Shown here piece after piece: positions 35,161-44,302 of a DNA stretch of 64,000 nt. The position numbers and the translations under genes were made by a program. Origin of the DNA: Pseudomonadota bacterium (GTDB taxonomy: Bacteria > Pseudomonadota > Gammaproteobacteria > Burkholderiales > Burkholderiaceae_B); assembly GCA_023423975.1 (NCBI GenBank), contig JAFAEO010000001.1:186001-250000 (forward strand), read 5' to 3'. The number at the start of each line of letters is the position of its first letter. The stretch's first letter is position 1. Below the pieces are notes generated by a model. The model made no database searches. It saw nothing but the letters and a program-made list of their open reading frames with translations, and had not been told where the DNA came from.

Positions 35161-36174
35161 TTAGCGCACTTGCTTCATATAGCGCTCGGAAAAATCCCGT
35201 TGTACTTCGGCCATTCGTCCATAGTCGACGGCTTTGACTCGCGCATAATCGGCAGCAGGCAAAAACTTGGCTTGCACATCGGCAGGCATGGCACTGGCGC
35301 GCACCGGGCGCAGGAACGCTCGCGCCCAGATAGCCTGGCCTTCATCGGACATGACAAAATCCAGCGCCTTGCGCGCATTGTCGGCATGTGGCGCGTTGGC
35401 CACCAGACTCATTACGTAAGGCACGGCGACCGTACCCTCGGCAGGGATCACGAACGCCACATTGGCGTTATCCTTGTATTTCGCGCGATAAGCATTGAAG
35501 TCATAGTCCAGCAGAATGCCGATCTCACCAGACAGCAAGCGCGCATAGGAGGTCTGCTTGGGCACAATGGGCTCGTTAGCCTGCAGGGCTTTGAAATACT
35601 CGATACCCGGCTTGAAATTATCCAGTGTGCCGCCCAGCGCTGCATTGGCAGCTACTGCCCCCACGTAGCCCACAAATGCAGAAGAAGGATCAAGATAGCC
35701 GATCAGCCCCTTGTATTCCGGCTTGAGCAGGTCCTTCCAGGAACGCGGCACCGGCTTGCCTTCGAGCGCATCCACATTAACCATAAAACCCATGGTGCCA
35801 CTGTGCGTCGTAAACCAGTGACCCTTGGGATCTTTCAGGTCGGTGGGAATATCATCCCAGTGTGCCGGCTTATATGTGCCCAGTACGCCCTCTTTCTGCG
35901 CCTGAACGGCAAATGAAATACCCAGATAGGTGATGTCTGCAACAGGGTTGGCTTTTTCTGCCACCAGCTGGGCCAGCGATTGCCCGGAATTTTTGTTGTC
36001 CGGCGGAATGGTGACGCCGGTTTTGTCCTTGATGGCTTTGAGCTGGGTCCCCCAGTCGGCCCATTCCGTAGGGCAGTTATAGCAGATGGCAGTTTGTGCA
36101 GATGCCGTGGCGGCAGCACCCAGCCCCAGGCTTAGCAGCGTCGCCTGGGCGAAACGTTTCAGAATGCGTGACAT
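35161..36174 (-). CDS. ABC transporter substrate-binding protein, family 1 (PotD/AfuA-like)
   Basis: A 337-residue periplasmic receptor; the start is the ATG with GGAGATTAGA upstream (MSRILKRF) rather than an ATG 25 codons earlier. Signal peptide LLSLGLGAAATASAQ is followed by a mature part with AICYNCPTEWADWG, LAQLVAEKANPVADITYLG, VNVDALEGKPVPRSWKDLL and a C-terminal FVMSDEGQAIWARAF. The mature protein begins with a CYNC pair that might form a disulfide. The coupling with a phosphodiesterase suggests that the cargo is a phosphorylated compound such as a glycerophosphodiester or phosphonate (inferred). Confidence 0.92.
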   Translation of the reverse strand: MSRILKRFAQATLLSLGLGAAATASAQTAICYNCPTEWADWGTQLKAIKDKTGVTIPPDNKNSGQSLAQLVAEKANPVADITYLGISFAVQAQKEGVLGTYKPAHWDDIPTDLKDPKGHWFTTHSGTMGFMVNVDALEGKPVPRSWKDLLKPEYKGLIGYLDPSSAFVGYVGAVAANAALGGTLDNFKPGIEYFKALQANEPIVPKQTSYARLLSGEIGILLDYDFNAYRAKYKDNANVAFVIPAEGTVAVPYVMSLVANAPHADNARKALDFVMSDEGQAIWARAFLRPVRASAMPADVQAKFLPAADYARVKAVDYGRMAEVQRDFSERYMKQVR

Positions 36175-36209
36175 TCTAATCTCCAGAATAAAGTAGGCAG
36201 TTATATGTG

Positions 36210-37247
36210 TCAGGAATTGGCGCAGTGAAGTGTTGGGGTCTGCGCGCACGACTCACCCCGTTTAAATTCGTAGTCAAGCGTGATACTGTCGCCGGCGGCA
36301 GGCATCCGGCCCTCTTCAATGGCTCTGACAAGCAGTTGCACGCCTTCATGGCCCATCTGGGCATTAGGCTGTGCGATCGTCGACAAGGCCGGGGTCAGAT
36401 CCTGGCCAAGGCCAATGCCGTCAAAGCCAATCACACTGATATCCTCTGGCACTCGCAAGCGGCATTGATATGCTGCACGCATGGCCCGTATTGCCAGCAG
36501 ATCGTTGGAGCAGATCAATGCAGTAGGACGACAATCGCTATTTAATACACTTGAAATATTGTCGATAGCTGTTTCAACGAACGGTACTTCTATCAATGCA
36601 GCGGGCTTAAGTCGTGCTTTTTTCATGCCTGCCACGAACCCCGCATAACGCTGCTGCGCCCGGTCAGAGGCCTGCAGCTGACCACATACCATGGCGATTT
36701 TCGTATGCCCGAGCTGCACCAGGTCCTGTACCAGATCATGTACGGCAAGTTCCCCTTCAACCGACACACAGGGATGATCGGAATGACGGTTGTAAACCAG
36801 CACATAGGGAGTGTCTTGCGCCTGCAAATTTGCCACTGCTTGTGAACTTTGTGCATCGGACACAACCAGCAGTACACCATCGACACCGAAGGCCTGCAAT
36901 TGCGCAACCGCTTCTATTTCACTTGCAATTTTGTATTCCGTGGTCGCCGGCATCATGGCATAGCCATGAGCTGCGGTTGCCTGCGTAATGCCCTGCAGGC
37001 ATTCGGCAAAGACAGGGTTGGTCAGCGTTGGCAAGACAACACCAATCACGCGACTGCGTTGCGTGCGCAAGGTACGGGCTGACGCATTCGGACGATAACC
37101 CTGCTCCAGCGCAACAGCCAGAATGTGCTGGCGCGTCTGCTCGTTTACCAATTGCGGAGCATTGAAGACGCGCGACACCGTGGCAGGCGAGACACCCGCC
37201 TGGGTGGCGATATCAAGAATCGAAATCCGGTCGCTGCGGTTTTTCAT
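36210..37247 (-). CDS. LacI-family transcriptional regulator of the ABC importer operon
   Basis: A 345-residue LacI protein. HTH: ISILDIATQAGVSPATVSRVF (residues 8-28), then the hinge RPNASARTLRTQRSRVIGVVLP. Effector domain motifs are TNPVFAECLQGI, GVDGVLLVVSD, DLVQLGHTKIAMVCG and ALICSNDLLAIRAMRAA. Its gene is the first of the operon, 35 bp before the binding-protein gene, and a near-perfect LacI operator (37264-37279) lies 17 bp upstream of its start, so it represses itself and the importer. Confidence 0.94.
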   Translation of the reverse strand: MKNRSDRISILDIATQAGVSPATVSRVFNAPQLVNEQTRQHILAVALEQGYRPNASARTLRTQRSRVIGVVLPTLTNPVFAECLQGITQATAAHGYAMMPATTEYKIASEIEAVAQLQAFGVDGVLLVVSDAQSSQAVANLQAQDTPYVLVYNRHSDHPCVSVEGELAVHDLVQDLVQLGHTKIAMVCGQLQASDRAQQRYAGFVAGMKKARLKPAALIEVPFVETAIDNISSVLNSDCRPTALICSNDLLAIRAMRAAYQCRLRVPEDISVIGFDGIGLGQDLTPALSTIAQPNAQMGHEGVQLLVRAIEEGRMPAAGDSITLDYEFKRGESCAQTPTLHCANS

Positions 37248-37263
37248 GGATTGAAAACCTGTT

Positions 37264-37279
37264 ATGAAAACGATTTCAT
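37264..37279. promoter_or_regulatory. LacI-type operator (ATGAAAACGATTTCAT)
   Basis: This 16-mer has perfect ATGAAA/TTTCAT arms and a central CG, as in LacI/GalR-family operators. It overlaps the promoter of the lacI-type gene starting at 37247, which is the likely binder. Confidence 0.7.
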
Positions 37280-37530
37280 TTTAGGTTAGCACTGTTACGA
37301 CGATGTGACAATCGTGCACTGCGGCAAGCGTCGCAATAGTGAAGACCATCTGACCATTGTCCTGCTTAGTGCTTCGTCGATTCCGATATTGTGTGCGGTC
37401 AACGGTACAAATAAACTCTGGATGGACAAAACAAACGAGCTGAGTGAGTGCACCAATCGGCACAAGGCACCATGGTGACGGCGCAAAATCACATCTGGTG
37501 ATAATTTGTAATCAACTTTGGACGACGACA

Positions 37531-37854
37531 ATGAATGTTAAACACTACACCTACCGGGTAAGCTGGTCTCCCGAAGATCAGGAGCATATCGGCCTGTGCA
37601 CCGAACTCCCCTCGTTGTCATGGCTGGCTAGTGATCCGGCCCAGGCGTTGGCTGGCATTATGCAAGTTGTGGCCCAGGTGGTTCAGGATATGCAGCGCAA
37701 CGGCGAAGTCGCCCCGTCGCCAATGGCAGATAAACGGTAAGGTGGGCAATTTCGGGGGCGGGTACCACCCTTGGTACATCGCAACCTTGCCATTGCCGCA
37801 GCAAAGCAGGGAGTACGTATGAATCGATTCGTAAGCGCCAAAGTGGCAGCTTAA
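37531..37854 (+). pseudogene. HicB-like antitoxin gene interrupted by a nonsense codon
   Basis: The frame starting MNVKHYTYRVSWSPEDQEHIGLC has the HicB partial-RNase-H-like domain (CTELPSLSWLASDP, then ALAGIMQVVAQVVQDMQ) and stops at TAA at 37738-37740 after MADKR. In the same frame the sequence continues GGQFRGRVPPLVHRNLAIAA followed by NRFVSAKVAA to a second stop at 37854. That tail is the ribbon-helix-helix DNA-binding domain of this HicB group. In relatives the residue at the TAA is Tyr (KRYSG), so a single base change in a Tyr codon explains the break. The intact length would be 107 residues. No hicA toxin is adjacent. Confidence 0.75.
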
Positions 37855-38375
37855 CCCAATCCTGGACAATCGCATCACTCGGCACCGGAAACTATCCATA
37901 CCGACGGCCTGATTTGAAGCTATTCCAGGAGCTCGTCTGTTCAGTTAACCGCATCGGTTTACCTCAGCACGGGATGCATCTTCGCGCAATCGCCAGTGGT
38001 CTTTGAACATCGCTCTGCTTACCAAGAAAAATTCGATTCAGGCGCAGCATTTTTCCTCCGCTCGATCTGGCCAGGGTCACCTGCCATCTGCATCCTGGCC
38101 CCTCTCTATCCAAGCAATATGTAGTTATCCTGCCACGCGAAAGAATTCGCCTCCTCGACAAACGCCCGTACCTACCTGTTTCCCGCACCCGAAAATTACA
38201 TTCTGCACCACTGTGGAATAGTTTCGCACCTCAATCTATCATATTGTATTTATTCAATAAAATTTCAATATTTAATTGTTAACTTTAGTGTTAACACCTA
38301 TTTCAACAATAAATAACAAACGCTAAAGTACCCATCAGAACGAGGTACCTATTAGCCCGACTATCGGAGAAACTC
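37855..38375. other. 520-bp intergenic region
   Basis: The first 370 bp have short chance frames on both strands and no family signature. From about 38225 the DNA becomes AT-rich and holds the promoter region of the MFS-hydantoinase operon, including a GTGTTAACAC palindrome at 38288-38297 and a further GTTAAC at 38278-38283. Confidence 0.5.
38278..38297. promoter_or_regulatory. GTTAAC/GTGTTAACAC dyads upstream of the MFS-hydantoinase operon
   Basis: GTTAAC at 38278-38283 and the perfect 10-bp palindrome GTGTTAACAC at 38288-38297 lie about 80 bp before the MFS start. They are plausible binding sites for the FCD-GntR regulator encoded at the operon end (42761-43495). Confidence 0.4.
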
Positions 38376-39689
38376 ATGGCAGGCATACCCGCATCCGCGT
38401 TGAACGCGGTTAACAGTGATGCACAACCTACAAAAGTACGGTGGCGCATATTTTTAATGATGTTGTTCCTTATCTCGATCAACTATATTGATCGCGCCTC
38501 GCTTTCCGTGGCCATGCCGCTGATCTCCAAAGAATTTGAAATCAGTCCCACCGTACAGGGAATTTTGCTCAGCTCGTTTTTCTGGACCTACGCGTTCATG
38601 CAAATTCCAGGCGGCATGCTGGCTGATCGCTTCGGCCCACGAAAAGTCATTGTTGCCTCAACCATTGGCTGGGGCTTTTTCCAAGGAATTGCCGCACTTT
38701 GCACCGGTTGGTTCAGCCTGCTGCTGACCCGCCTCGGACTGGGAGCCGCTGAAGCGCCCATTTACCCGGCCGGAGGCAAACTCAACAGCATCTGGATGAC
38801 CCAAACAGAACGGGGACGTGGAGCAACATTGCTTGACGGCGGAGCGCCGCTAGGCGCGGCACTGGGCGCCATTCTTATTTCCGGCCTGATTGCTGCATTC
38901 GATTCATGGCGCCTGGCCTTTGCCGTCGCAGGTATCGGCACGATGATTTGCGGATGGTTTGCCTGGCGCATCATTCGCGATCACCCGCGCGATCATCCCG
39001 CCGTCAATAACGCCGAGGCCGAATACATTGAAGCGGCGCATGCACAGGATCTGGCCAACGAGCCCGCCACTACCAGCGGGCGTGTCCTGGACTTTCTGCG
39101 CTACCGCTCGGTCTGGGGCATGTTTTTCGGATGGATGTGTTTCAACGCCCTCTTCTACGGCTTGCTGACCTGGATGCCCAACTATCTGGCGGCCGTACAC
39201 GGCTTTAATATTAAGGAAATGGGCGGCGCGGTATTTCTTATGTTTTTCGCCGGTTTCGTAGGCGAGATCGCAGGAGGCTGGATCGCAGATAAATGGATTG
39301 CGTCCGGCACCGCACAAGGCACCGTGCTGCGAATCGTTTTTGCCATTGCCTCGATCATCGCCACGATTGCAATTTATAGCGTGTCGGTCATAAAAGATCC
39401 CATCGCCGTCGTTATCCTGCTTTCTGTAACGCTCTTTTTCCTGCGCTGGTGTGGCTTGTTCTGGTGCATTCCCTCTATCCTTGGCACCCGCAATCGCGTG
39501 GGCATTCTGGGGGGCATCATGAATCTTGGCGGCAATGTAGCCGGAATTGGCGTGCCCATCTGCGTGGGAATGATTGTGCAGGCAACAGGATCTTATTTCT
39601 ACGCGCTCATGTTGTTCACTGCCGCCGGCATTGGTCTGTTCATCTGTTCTACGCTGTTGATCAAATATGAAGAGAAGGTTCCGGTCTAG
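38376..39689 (+). CDS. MFS transporter, anion:cation symporter (ACS) family
   Basis: A 437-residue 12-helix transporter. The N-half shows SINYIDRASLSVAMPLISKEF, GILLSSFFWTYAFMQIPGGMLADRFGPRKV and GLGAAEAPIYPAGGKL, hallmarks of the phthalate/glucarate/tartrate permease group. Members move organic anions with protons or sodium. It heads an operon with two racemase-like genes and a hydantoinase and presumably imports the compound they degrade. The start is ATG with GGAG upstream. Confidence 0.92.
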   Translation: MAGIPASALNAVNSDAQPTKVRWRIFLMMLFLISINYIDRASLSVAMPLISKEFEISPTVQGILLSSFFWTYAFMQIPGGMLADRFGPRKVIVASTIGWGFFQGIAALCTGWFSLLLTRLGLGAAEAPIYPAGGKLNSIWMTQTERGRGATLLDGGAPLGAALGAILISGLIAAFDSWRLAFAVAGIGTMICGWFAWRIIRDHPRDHPAVNNAEAEYIEAAHAQDLANEPATTSGRVLDFLRYRSVWGMFFGWMCFNALFYGLLTWMPNYLAAVHGFNIKEMGGAVFLMFFAGFVGEIAGGWIADKWIASGTAQGTVLRIVFAIASIIATIAIYSVSVIKDPIAVVILLSVTLFFLRWCGLFWCIPSILGTRNRVGILGGIMNLGGNVAGIGVPICVGMIVQATGSYFYALMLFTAAGIGLFICSTLLIKYEEKVPV

Positions 39690-39767
39690 TTCAATCGGCA
39701 AGTTCAACACAATCCGGGTTCTCTGGCTTGACGGCCACGGAACCTGTTTTTGCCACAAGGTAATTCA

Positions 39768-40499
39768 ATGATGGAAAGAAAATTTATAGGTGTGCTCACC
39801 CCTTCGTCCAATACGGCACTGGAGCCGTTGACCAGTGCCATTGTCTCCGACGTCCCGCACGTTTCAGCACACTTCTCGCGATTTCCGGTTACAGAGATAT
39901 CCATGCGCGAGCAATCGGTTAACCAGTTTGATCCAGCCGTCATTCTTGAAGCGGCACAGTTGCTGGCCGACGCTCATGTAGACGTTATTTGCTGGAGTGG
40001 CACATCGGCCGGCTGGCTTGGTATTGAGCGCGATGAGACATTGTGTCGTCAAATTACCGAACGTACCGGCATTCCTGCAACCACAGCAGTACTGGCGCTG
40101 CATGAACTGATGCAACGCAATCACATTCGCAATCTCGGTCTGGTCACACCGTACATTGCTGAAGTACAGGATCTGATTATCGATAACTACCGCAAAGCCG
40201 GCATCAATTGCATTGCGCAGGCTCACCTGGGTCTTACCGTGAACCATGAGTTCGGTTGCGTCCAGCCCGAGACACTGTCCACCATGATTCGTCAGGTCGC
40301 AGAAAAACAGCCGGATGCCATTACCGTGTTATGTACCAACCTCAGGGCGGCCCATATCGTCAAGGAACTTGAAGCAGAGCTTGACATTCCGATCTACGAC
40401 TCGGTCGCTGCCGTGGTCTGGAAAGCGTTTGAGATGCTCAAGATAAATCCGCATAACCTCAAGGGCTGGGGTCGGATGTTCTGTGAAGCCCAAGTGTAA
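39768..40499 (+). CDS. Maleate isomerase / arylmalonate decarboxylase-like Asp/Glu racemase-superfamily protein
   Basis: A 243-residue protein opening MMERKFIGVLTPSSNTALEP, which is the maleate isomerase/AMDase N-terminus. The first active-site loop reads CWSGTSAGWLG, where isomerases and racemases carry Cys, here Ser77. The second loop VLCTNLRAA keeps its Cys189. A single Cys in the second position is the arrangement of arylmalonate decarboxylase. The function could be decarboxylation or isomerisation of a small diacid. AAGGTAA precedes the ATG. It is 78 bp after the MFS gene and 11 bp before the hydantoinase. Confidence 0.8.
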   Translation: MMERKFIGVLTPSSNTALEPLTSAIVSDVPHVSAHFSRFPVTEISMREQSVNQFDPAVILEAAQLLADAHVDVICWSGTSAGWLGIERDETLCRQITERTGIPATTAVLALHELMQRNHIRNLGLVTPYIAEVQDLIIDNYRKAGINCIAQAHLGLTVNHEFGCVQPETLSTMIRQVAEKQPDAITVLCTNLRAAHIVKELEAELDIPIYDSVAAVVWKAFEMLKINPHNLKGWGRMFCEAQV

Positions 40500-40510
40500 A
40501 AAGGTAAATC

Positions 40511-41947
40511 ATGACGACACATACTTTCGATCTTGTTATACGCAATGCGCATGCAGCGACGGCAAGCGATACTTTCAAATGTGATATTGGAATACAAGAT
40601 GGAAGGATCGCCCAGCTTGGATTGGGCATTGCTTCTGGTTCAAAAGAAATAGACGCGCAAGGCGCCTGGGTCACGCCCGGGGGGATTGACGGACATTGCC
40701 ATTTGGATGAACCCATCCCGCCCCCTTTACGTATGGCGGACAATTTTGAAACGGGCACCCGCTCGGCTGCTTGCGGCGGAACCACTACGATCATTCCCTT
40801 TGCAGTACAGCGCAAGGGCCAGTCCCTGCGCGAAGCGGTGAGCAACTACCATGACCGCGCTCAGGATCTTGCCTGCATCGACTACGGTTTTCATATGATC
40901 ATCACCGACCCGTCAGAACAGGTGCTGCAAGAGTTGCCCGGCCTGATCGACGAGGGGTATACGTCATTCAAGATGTATATGACGTACGAAGATATGAAGT
41001 TAAATGATCATCAGATACTGGATCTGCTGGACATTGCACGCACGAAAAACGCCATGGCCATGGTCCACGCGGAAAATGCTGACTGTATTGAATGGCTTAC
41101 CCGGCGCCTGGAGCAACAGGAGCGCACCAGCCCCCGTTACCACGCTCACTCTCGCCCGATGCTGGTGGAGCGCGAGGCCACGCACAGGGCAATTTCACTT
41201 TCCGAGCTTGCCGGCGCACCAATCATGATCGTTCACGTTTCGGGCAAACAGGCCATGGACCAGATCCGTTGGGCTCGCAACCAGGGCATCACCATCTACG
41301 CAGAAACCTGCCCGCAGTATTTATTTCTCACGGAACAGGACCTGGGATGCGATGACCGTTATGAAGGCGCCCGATGTGTCTGCAGCCCGCCACCGCGCGA
41401 CAAAAACAATCAGCAATTTGTATGGCAAGGATTATCGGACGGACTGTTCACAATATTTTCATCCGATCACGCACCATTCTCATATGATTCGCCGGAAGGT
41501 AAAAAACCGGGGGGCGAACAGGTACCGTTCCGCCGTATTCCTAATGGCATACCCGGCCTGGAAACGCGGCTTGCACTGCTGTTTTCCTATGGCGTGCTGG
41601 ATGGCAGACTGTCCATCAACCGCTTTGTTGAGCTGACCTCAACTAATCCGGCCAAGGCATACGGACTGCATCCGAGAAAAGGCACGATCGCCATTGGCGC
41701 CGACGCGGATCTTGTCATCTGGTCCGAAGATCCGCAGACGATCCAGAACATTAACTTGCATCACGCCGTAGACTACACTCCCTATGAGGGCATCGGCTTG
41801 CGCGCTGCCCCGGGCCTGACGCTGTCCCGTGGACAGATCGTCTATGATCATGGAACGTTCAAAGGTGCGGCGGGCCAGGGACAGTTCTTGCGAAGAACCG
41901 CCCCCACCCTGCAACCTATTCATTCTCCAGGTAGCGAAAATCAATGA
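40511..41947 (+). CDS. hydA: Dihydropyrimidinase / D-hydantoinase family amidohydrolase
   Basis: A 478-residue cyclic-amide hydrolase. The binuclear metal ligands are visible: GHCHLDEP (His62, His64), the carboxylated Lys154 in SFKMYMTYED, HAEN, IVHVSG and the catalytic Asp in SSDHAPF. The substrate loop SPPPRDK is also present. These enzymes open hydantoins, dihydropyrimidines or cyclic imides. Its stop overlaps the next gene's ATG (ATGA), so the two are coupled. No N-carbamoyl amidohydrolase gene is in the operon, which sets it apart from classical hydantoin utilisation loci and favours a cyclic-imide type route. Confidence 0.9.
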   Translation: MTTHTFDLVIRNAHAATASDTFKCDIGIQDGRIAQLGLGIASGSKEIDAQGAWVTPGGIDGHCHLDEPIPPPLRMADNFETGTRSAACGGTTTIIPFAVQRKGQSLREAVSNYHDRAQDLACIDYGFHMIITDPSEQVLQELPGLIDEGYTSFKMYMTYEDMKLNDHQILDLLDIARTKNAMAMVHAENADCIEWLTRRLEQQERTSPRYHAHSRPMLVEREATHRAISLSELAGAPIMIVHVSGKQAMDQIRWARNQGITIYAETCPQYLFLTEQDLGCDDRYEGARCVCSPPPRDKNNQQFVWQGLSDGLFTIFSSDHAPFSYDSPEGKKPGGEQVPFRRIPNGIPGLETRLALLFSYGVLDGRLSINRFVELTSTNPAKAYGLHPRKGTIAIGADADLVIWSEDPQTIQNINLHHAVDYTPYEGIGLRAAPGLTLSRGQIVYDHGTFKGAAGQGQFLRRTAPTLQPIHSPGSENQ

Positions 41948-42699
41948 AATTACTGATTATCAATCCAAACATATCGACCAGCGTCAGCGACCTGATTGAA
42001 GCTGAAGCCCGTCGCGCTGCCAATGCCGAAACACAAATCACCATGTGCACCGCCGAACTGGGCGTCGCCTATATAGAAACCCGTTTCGAAGCCCTGATAG
42101 GCGGCTACGCTGCAGCGATACTGGCCGCCGAACAAGCCCACTTGCATGATGCAGTGATCATTGCCGCGTTCGGAGACCCTGGCATTGACGGGTTGCGCGA
42201 AGCCATGAACATACCCGTAGTGGGATTGACCGAAGCCGCGCTGGCAAGCGCCTGCCTGCTGGGTCAGCGTTTTTCCATAATTGCCATTTCGCCGCGTATT
42301 ACAGCCTGGTACCGTGAATGCGTGGAACGCAACGGTCTGATCTCGCGCCTGGCAAGCATTCGCAGTCTGGAGGAACCTTTGCGCGATATTGGAACTGTAC
42401 AGACCGACCATGCGGAGCGCCTGGTGCAGCTATGCGAAGCGGCCATTGAACACGACAAGGCTGATGTCATCATTTTGGCAGGCGCACCGCTCGCAGGACT
42501 GGCCAGGCAGGTCAAAGACCGCATTCCGGTGCCTGTCGTCGATGGGGTGTCCAGCGCTGTCTGTCATGCACAAAGTCTGGCCATCCTGGCGCCTCACGGC
42601 GCTACCAAAGGCAGCTTTGCTGCACCACCGATCAAACCGAATAAAGGTTTGCCCGATGCTCTTTCACGATTGCTTACCAGAGACCAGCCAGCGCAATGA
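41944..42699 (+). CDS. Hydantoin racemase-like Asp/Glu racemase-superfamily protein without catalytic cysteines
   Basis: A 251-residue protein similar to hydantoin racemase HyuE (LLIINPNISTSVSDLIEAEA, VGLTEAALASACLLGQRFSI, GTVQTDHAERLVQLC, PVPVVDGV). In HyuE two cysteines act as acid and base, in ACFGDPG and LGCAGM. Here the matching positions are Ala75 (IIAAFGDPG) and Gly180 (ILAGAPLAGL). Racemisation by the two-cysteine mechanism is therefore not possible, and a decarboxylase, hydrolase or other role should be considered. It overlaps the hydantoinase gene by 4 bp. Confidence 0.82.
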   Translation: MKLLIINPNISTSVSDLIEAEARRAANAETQITMCTAELGVAYIETRFEALIGGYAAAILAAEQAHLHDAVIIAAFGDPGIDGLREAMNIPVVGLTEAALASACLLGQRFSIIAISPRITAWYRECVERNGLISRLASIRSLEEPLRDIGTVQTDHAERLVQLCEAAIEHDKADVIILAGAPLAGLARQVKDRIPVPVVDGVSSAVCHAQSLAILAPHGATKGSFAAPPIKPNKGLPDALSRLLTRDQPAQ

Positions 42700-42760
42700 T
42701 TATGTGATCAAAGATCGGGCGTCACGCAGCCTGTACGTGGAAATTGCTAGAATAGCGTCT

Positions 42761-43495
42761 ATGCGTACGAAATCTGTAGACAAGGATGTCAGCAACAGTG
42801 TGAACACCAAGCGAAAGGGGCGTGAGCTTAGCGTGGGGGATATCACCAGCAGACTATACTCGGCCATTCTGGAACACCGGATTCCTCCAGGCACAAAACT
42901 GGGGGAGGACCGGCTTGCGGTCATTTTCTCTGTCAATCGCGCACGTATCCGCGAGGTGTTGGCCAAGCTTGCCCATGAGCGCGTGGTAGACCTGATTCCC
43001 CAAAAGGGCGCATTTGTCGCCAAACCAACCGTGGAAGAAGCCAGGGATGTGTTCGAAGCGCGGCAATTGATTGAGCCTTTTGCAGTGCGTAAACTTGTTG
43101 CAACACTGGACAAGGCCAAAATTACCCAGTTGCGCGAACATCTTGAACTGGAAGAACAGGCCAGGCTCCAGCAAGACCAGCCCAGCATCATCAGGCTTTC
43201 GGGTGAATTCCATATATTGCTGGCCGAACTTGCCGGCAATTCGTCTTTATTGCGCACCACCCGCGAACTGGCCACGCTCACTTGCCTGATTATTTCCCTT
43301 TACGATGCGCCGACCGCCTTCAGTTGCCGAGCTGACGAGCATTCGGAAATTGTACAGGCCATCATCAACAAAGATAGCGAAACCGCCGTTCAACTGATGC
43401 TGGCACATCTGGATCATATATTGAACAGCCTGAAGCTGCGGGAAACATCGGATGATGTTGACCTTGAAGGTATTTTCGGCGTATTGGCGCACTAA
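42761..43495 (+). CDS. GntR-family (FCD-type) regulator of the hydantoinase operon
   Basis: A 244-residue regulator counted from the ATG at 42761; the frame is open far upstream only because it overlaps the racemase gene. The winged helix is at about residues 28-92 (GDITSRLYSAILEHRIPPGTKL, then VNRARIREVLAKLAHERVVDLIPQKGAFV). The FCD domain has DVFEARQLIEPFAVRKLV, SGEFHILLAELAGN and DEHSEIVQAI. It is the last gene of the operon and probably binds the GTTAAC dyads upstream of the MFS gene. Confidence 0.9.
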   Translation: MRTKSVDKDVSNSVNTKRKGRELSVGDITSRLYSAILEHRIPPGTKLGEDRLAVIFSVNRARIREVLAKLAHERVVDLIPQKGAFVAKPTVEEARDVFEARQLIEPFAVRKLVATLDKAKITQLREHLELEEQARLQQDQPSIIRLSGEFHILLAELAGNSSLLRTTRELATLTCLIISLYDAPTAFSCRADEHSEIVQAIINKDSETAVQLMLAHLDHILNSLKLRETSDDVDLEGIFGVLAH

Positions 43496-43726
43496 TTGTT
43501 GTCTAAGGATCTGGCTTCGAATAAACAGGAAGCGATGCCGGGCGGGTATGGCGTGGCGACTTGCACGGTGACATCCTGGACAGCGTTATGTGCCTGATGT
43601 ACCGAAGCGTTAGCCTGGGGTTGGCGCTCAACCACCAATTTGTCAACATGGCCTGATCTGCTGGCTGATCCCCAGCTAAGGGTCCAGCCAAACAGAGTAA
43701 TTACACTCCCCTCATTACACACGCAG

Positions 43727-44302
43727 TCACTTCTTCAAGCAATCGGCCATACACCGTTCATTCTTGGTGTCTGGTCGATCATCGACATAGAAATTATCAC
43801 GATTGGGCATCTTGACTGCGGCCAGGGACTTGGCATCCAATGTTGCGTCAGCAGGCACGATGTTATTTTTGGCCAACAGATAGGCTGTCACGCTGTACAC
43901 GTCTTCGTTGCTCAGCGACTGCGGGCTCTGGAACGGCATGGAGCGCCGCACATAATCGAATACCGTCGTGGCATAGGGCCAGTAACTGCCGATCGTCTTG
44001 ACCGGTTTATCGCTGGTCAGGCTGCCCTGTCCTCCCACCAGTTTTGGCCCCAGGCCGCCTTCCAGATTAACACCATGGCAGCTCATGCACTGGGTTTTAT
44101 ATACTTTCTCGCCCAGCGCAACCGTTCCCTGTCCTTCAGGCAGTCCGGTTCCATCCGGAAAGACATCTATATTCCAGCCCGCGATCTGTTCATGGCCTGC
44201 CGGCGAACCCAGCCCCTTGAAATCATGGGCCTGCTGGGCATGTATGACAGATGACATTGCCATAAAACAGGCGCCAAGCATAATTTGTTTAAACCCGTCC
44301 AT
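43727..44302 (-). CDS. soxD: c-type cytochrome subunit of sulfite dehydrogenase (SoxD/SorB-like)
   Basis: A 191-residue exported monohaem cytochrome. A signal peptide ends near VIHAQ, the haem-binding motif QCMSCHG has Cys72, Cys75 and His76, and the likely axial Met is in VRRSMPFQSP. Full SoxD proteins are about twice this length and carry two haems, so this shorter one resembles the electron-accepting subunit of SorAB or a SoxD first domain. The ATG overlaps the end of the molybdoenzyme gene by 14 bp, so it is its partner. Location periplasm. Confidence 0.85.
   Translation of the reverse strand: MDGFKQIMLGACFMAMSSVIHAQQAHDFKGLGSPAGHEQIAGWNIDVFPDGTGLPEGQGTVALGEKVYKTQCMSCHGVNLEGGLGPKLVGGQGSLTSDKPVKTIGSYWPYATTVFDYVRRSMPFQSPQSLSNEDVYSVTAYLLAKNNIVPADATLDAKSLAAVKMPNRDNFYVDDRPDTKNERCMADCLKK

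Noticed and set aside
37964..38221. Minus- and plus-strand frames in the 38.0 kb gap
   Set aside because: No family motif and no conserved start; treated as intergenic.
42389..42760. Upstream extension of the GntR regulator by 124 codons
   Set aside because: The extension lies within the racemase gene in another frame and does not resemble GntR proteins.
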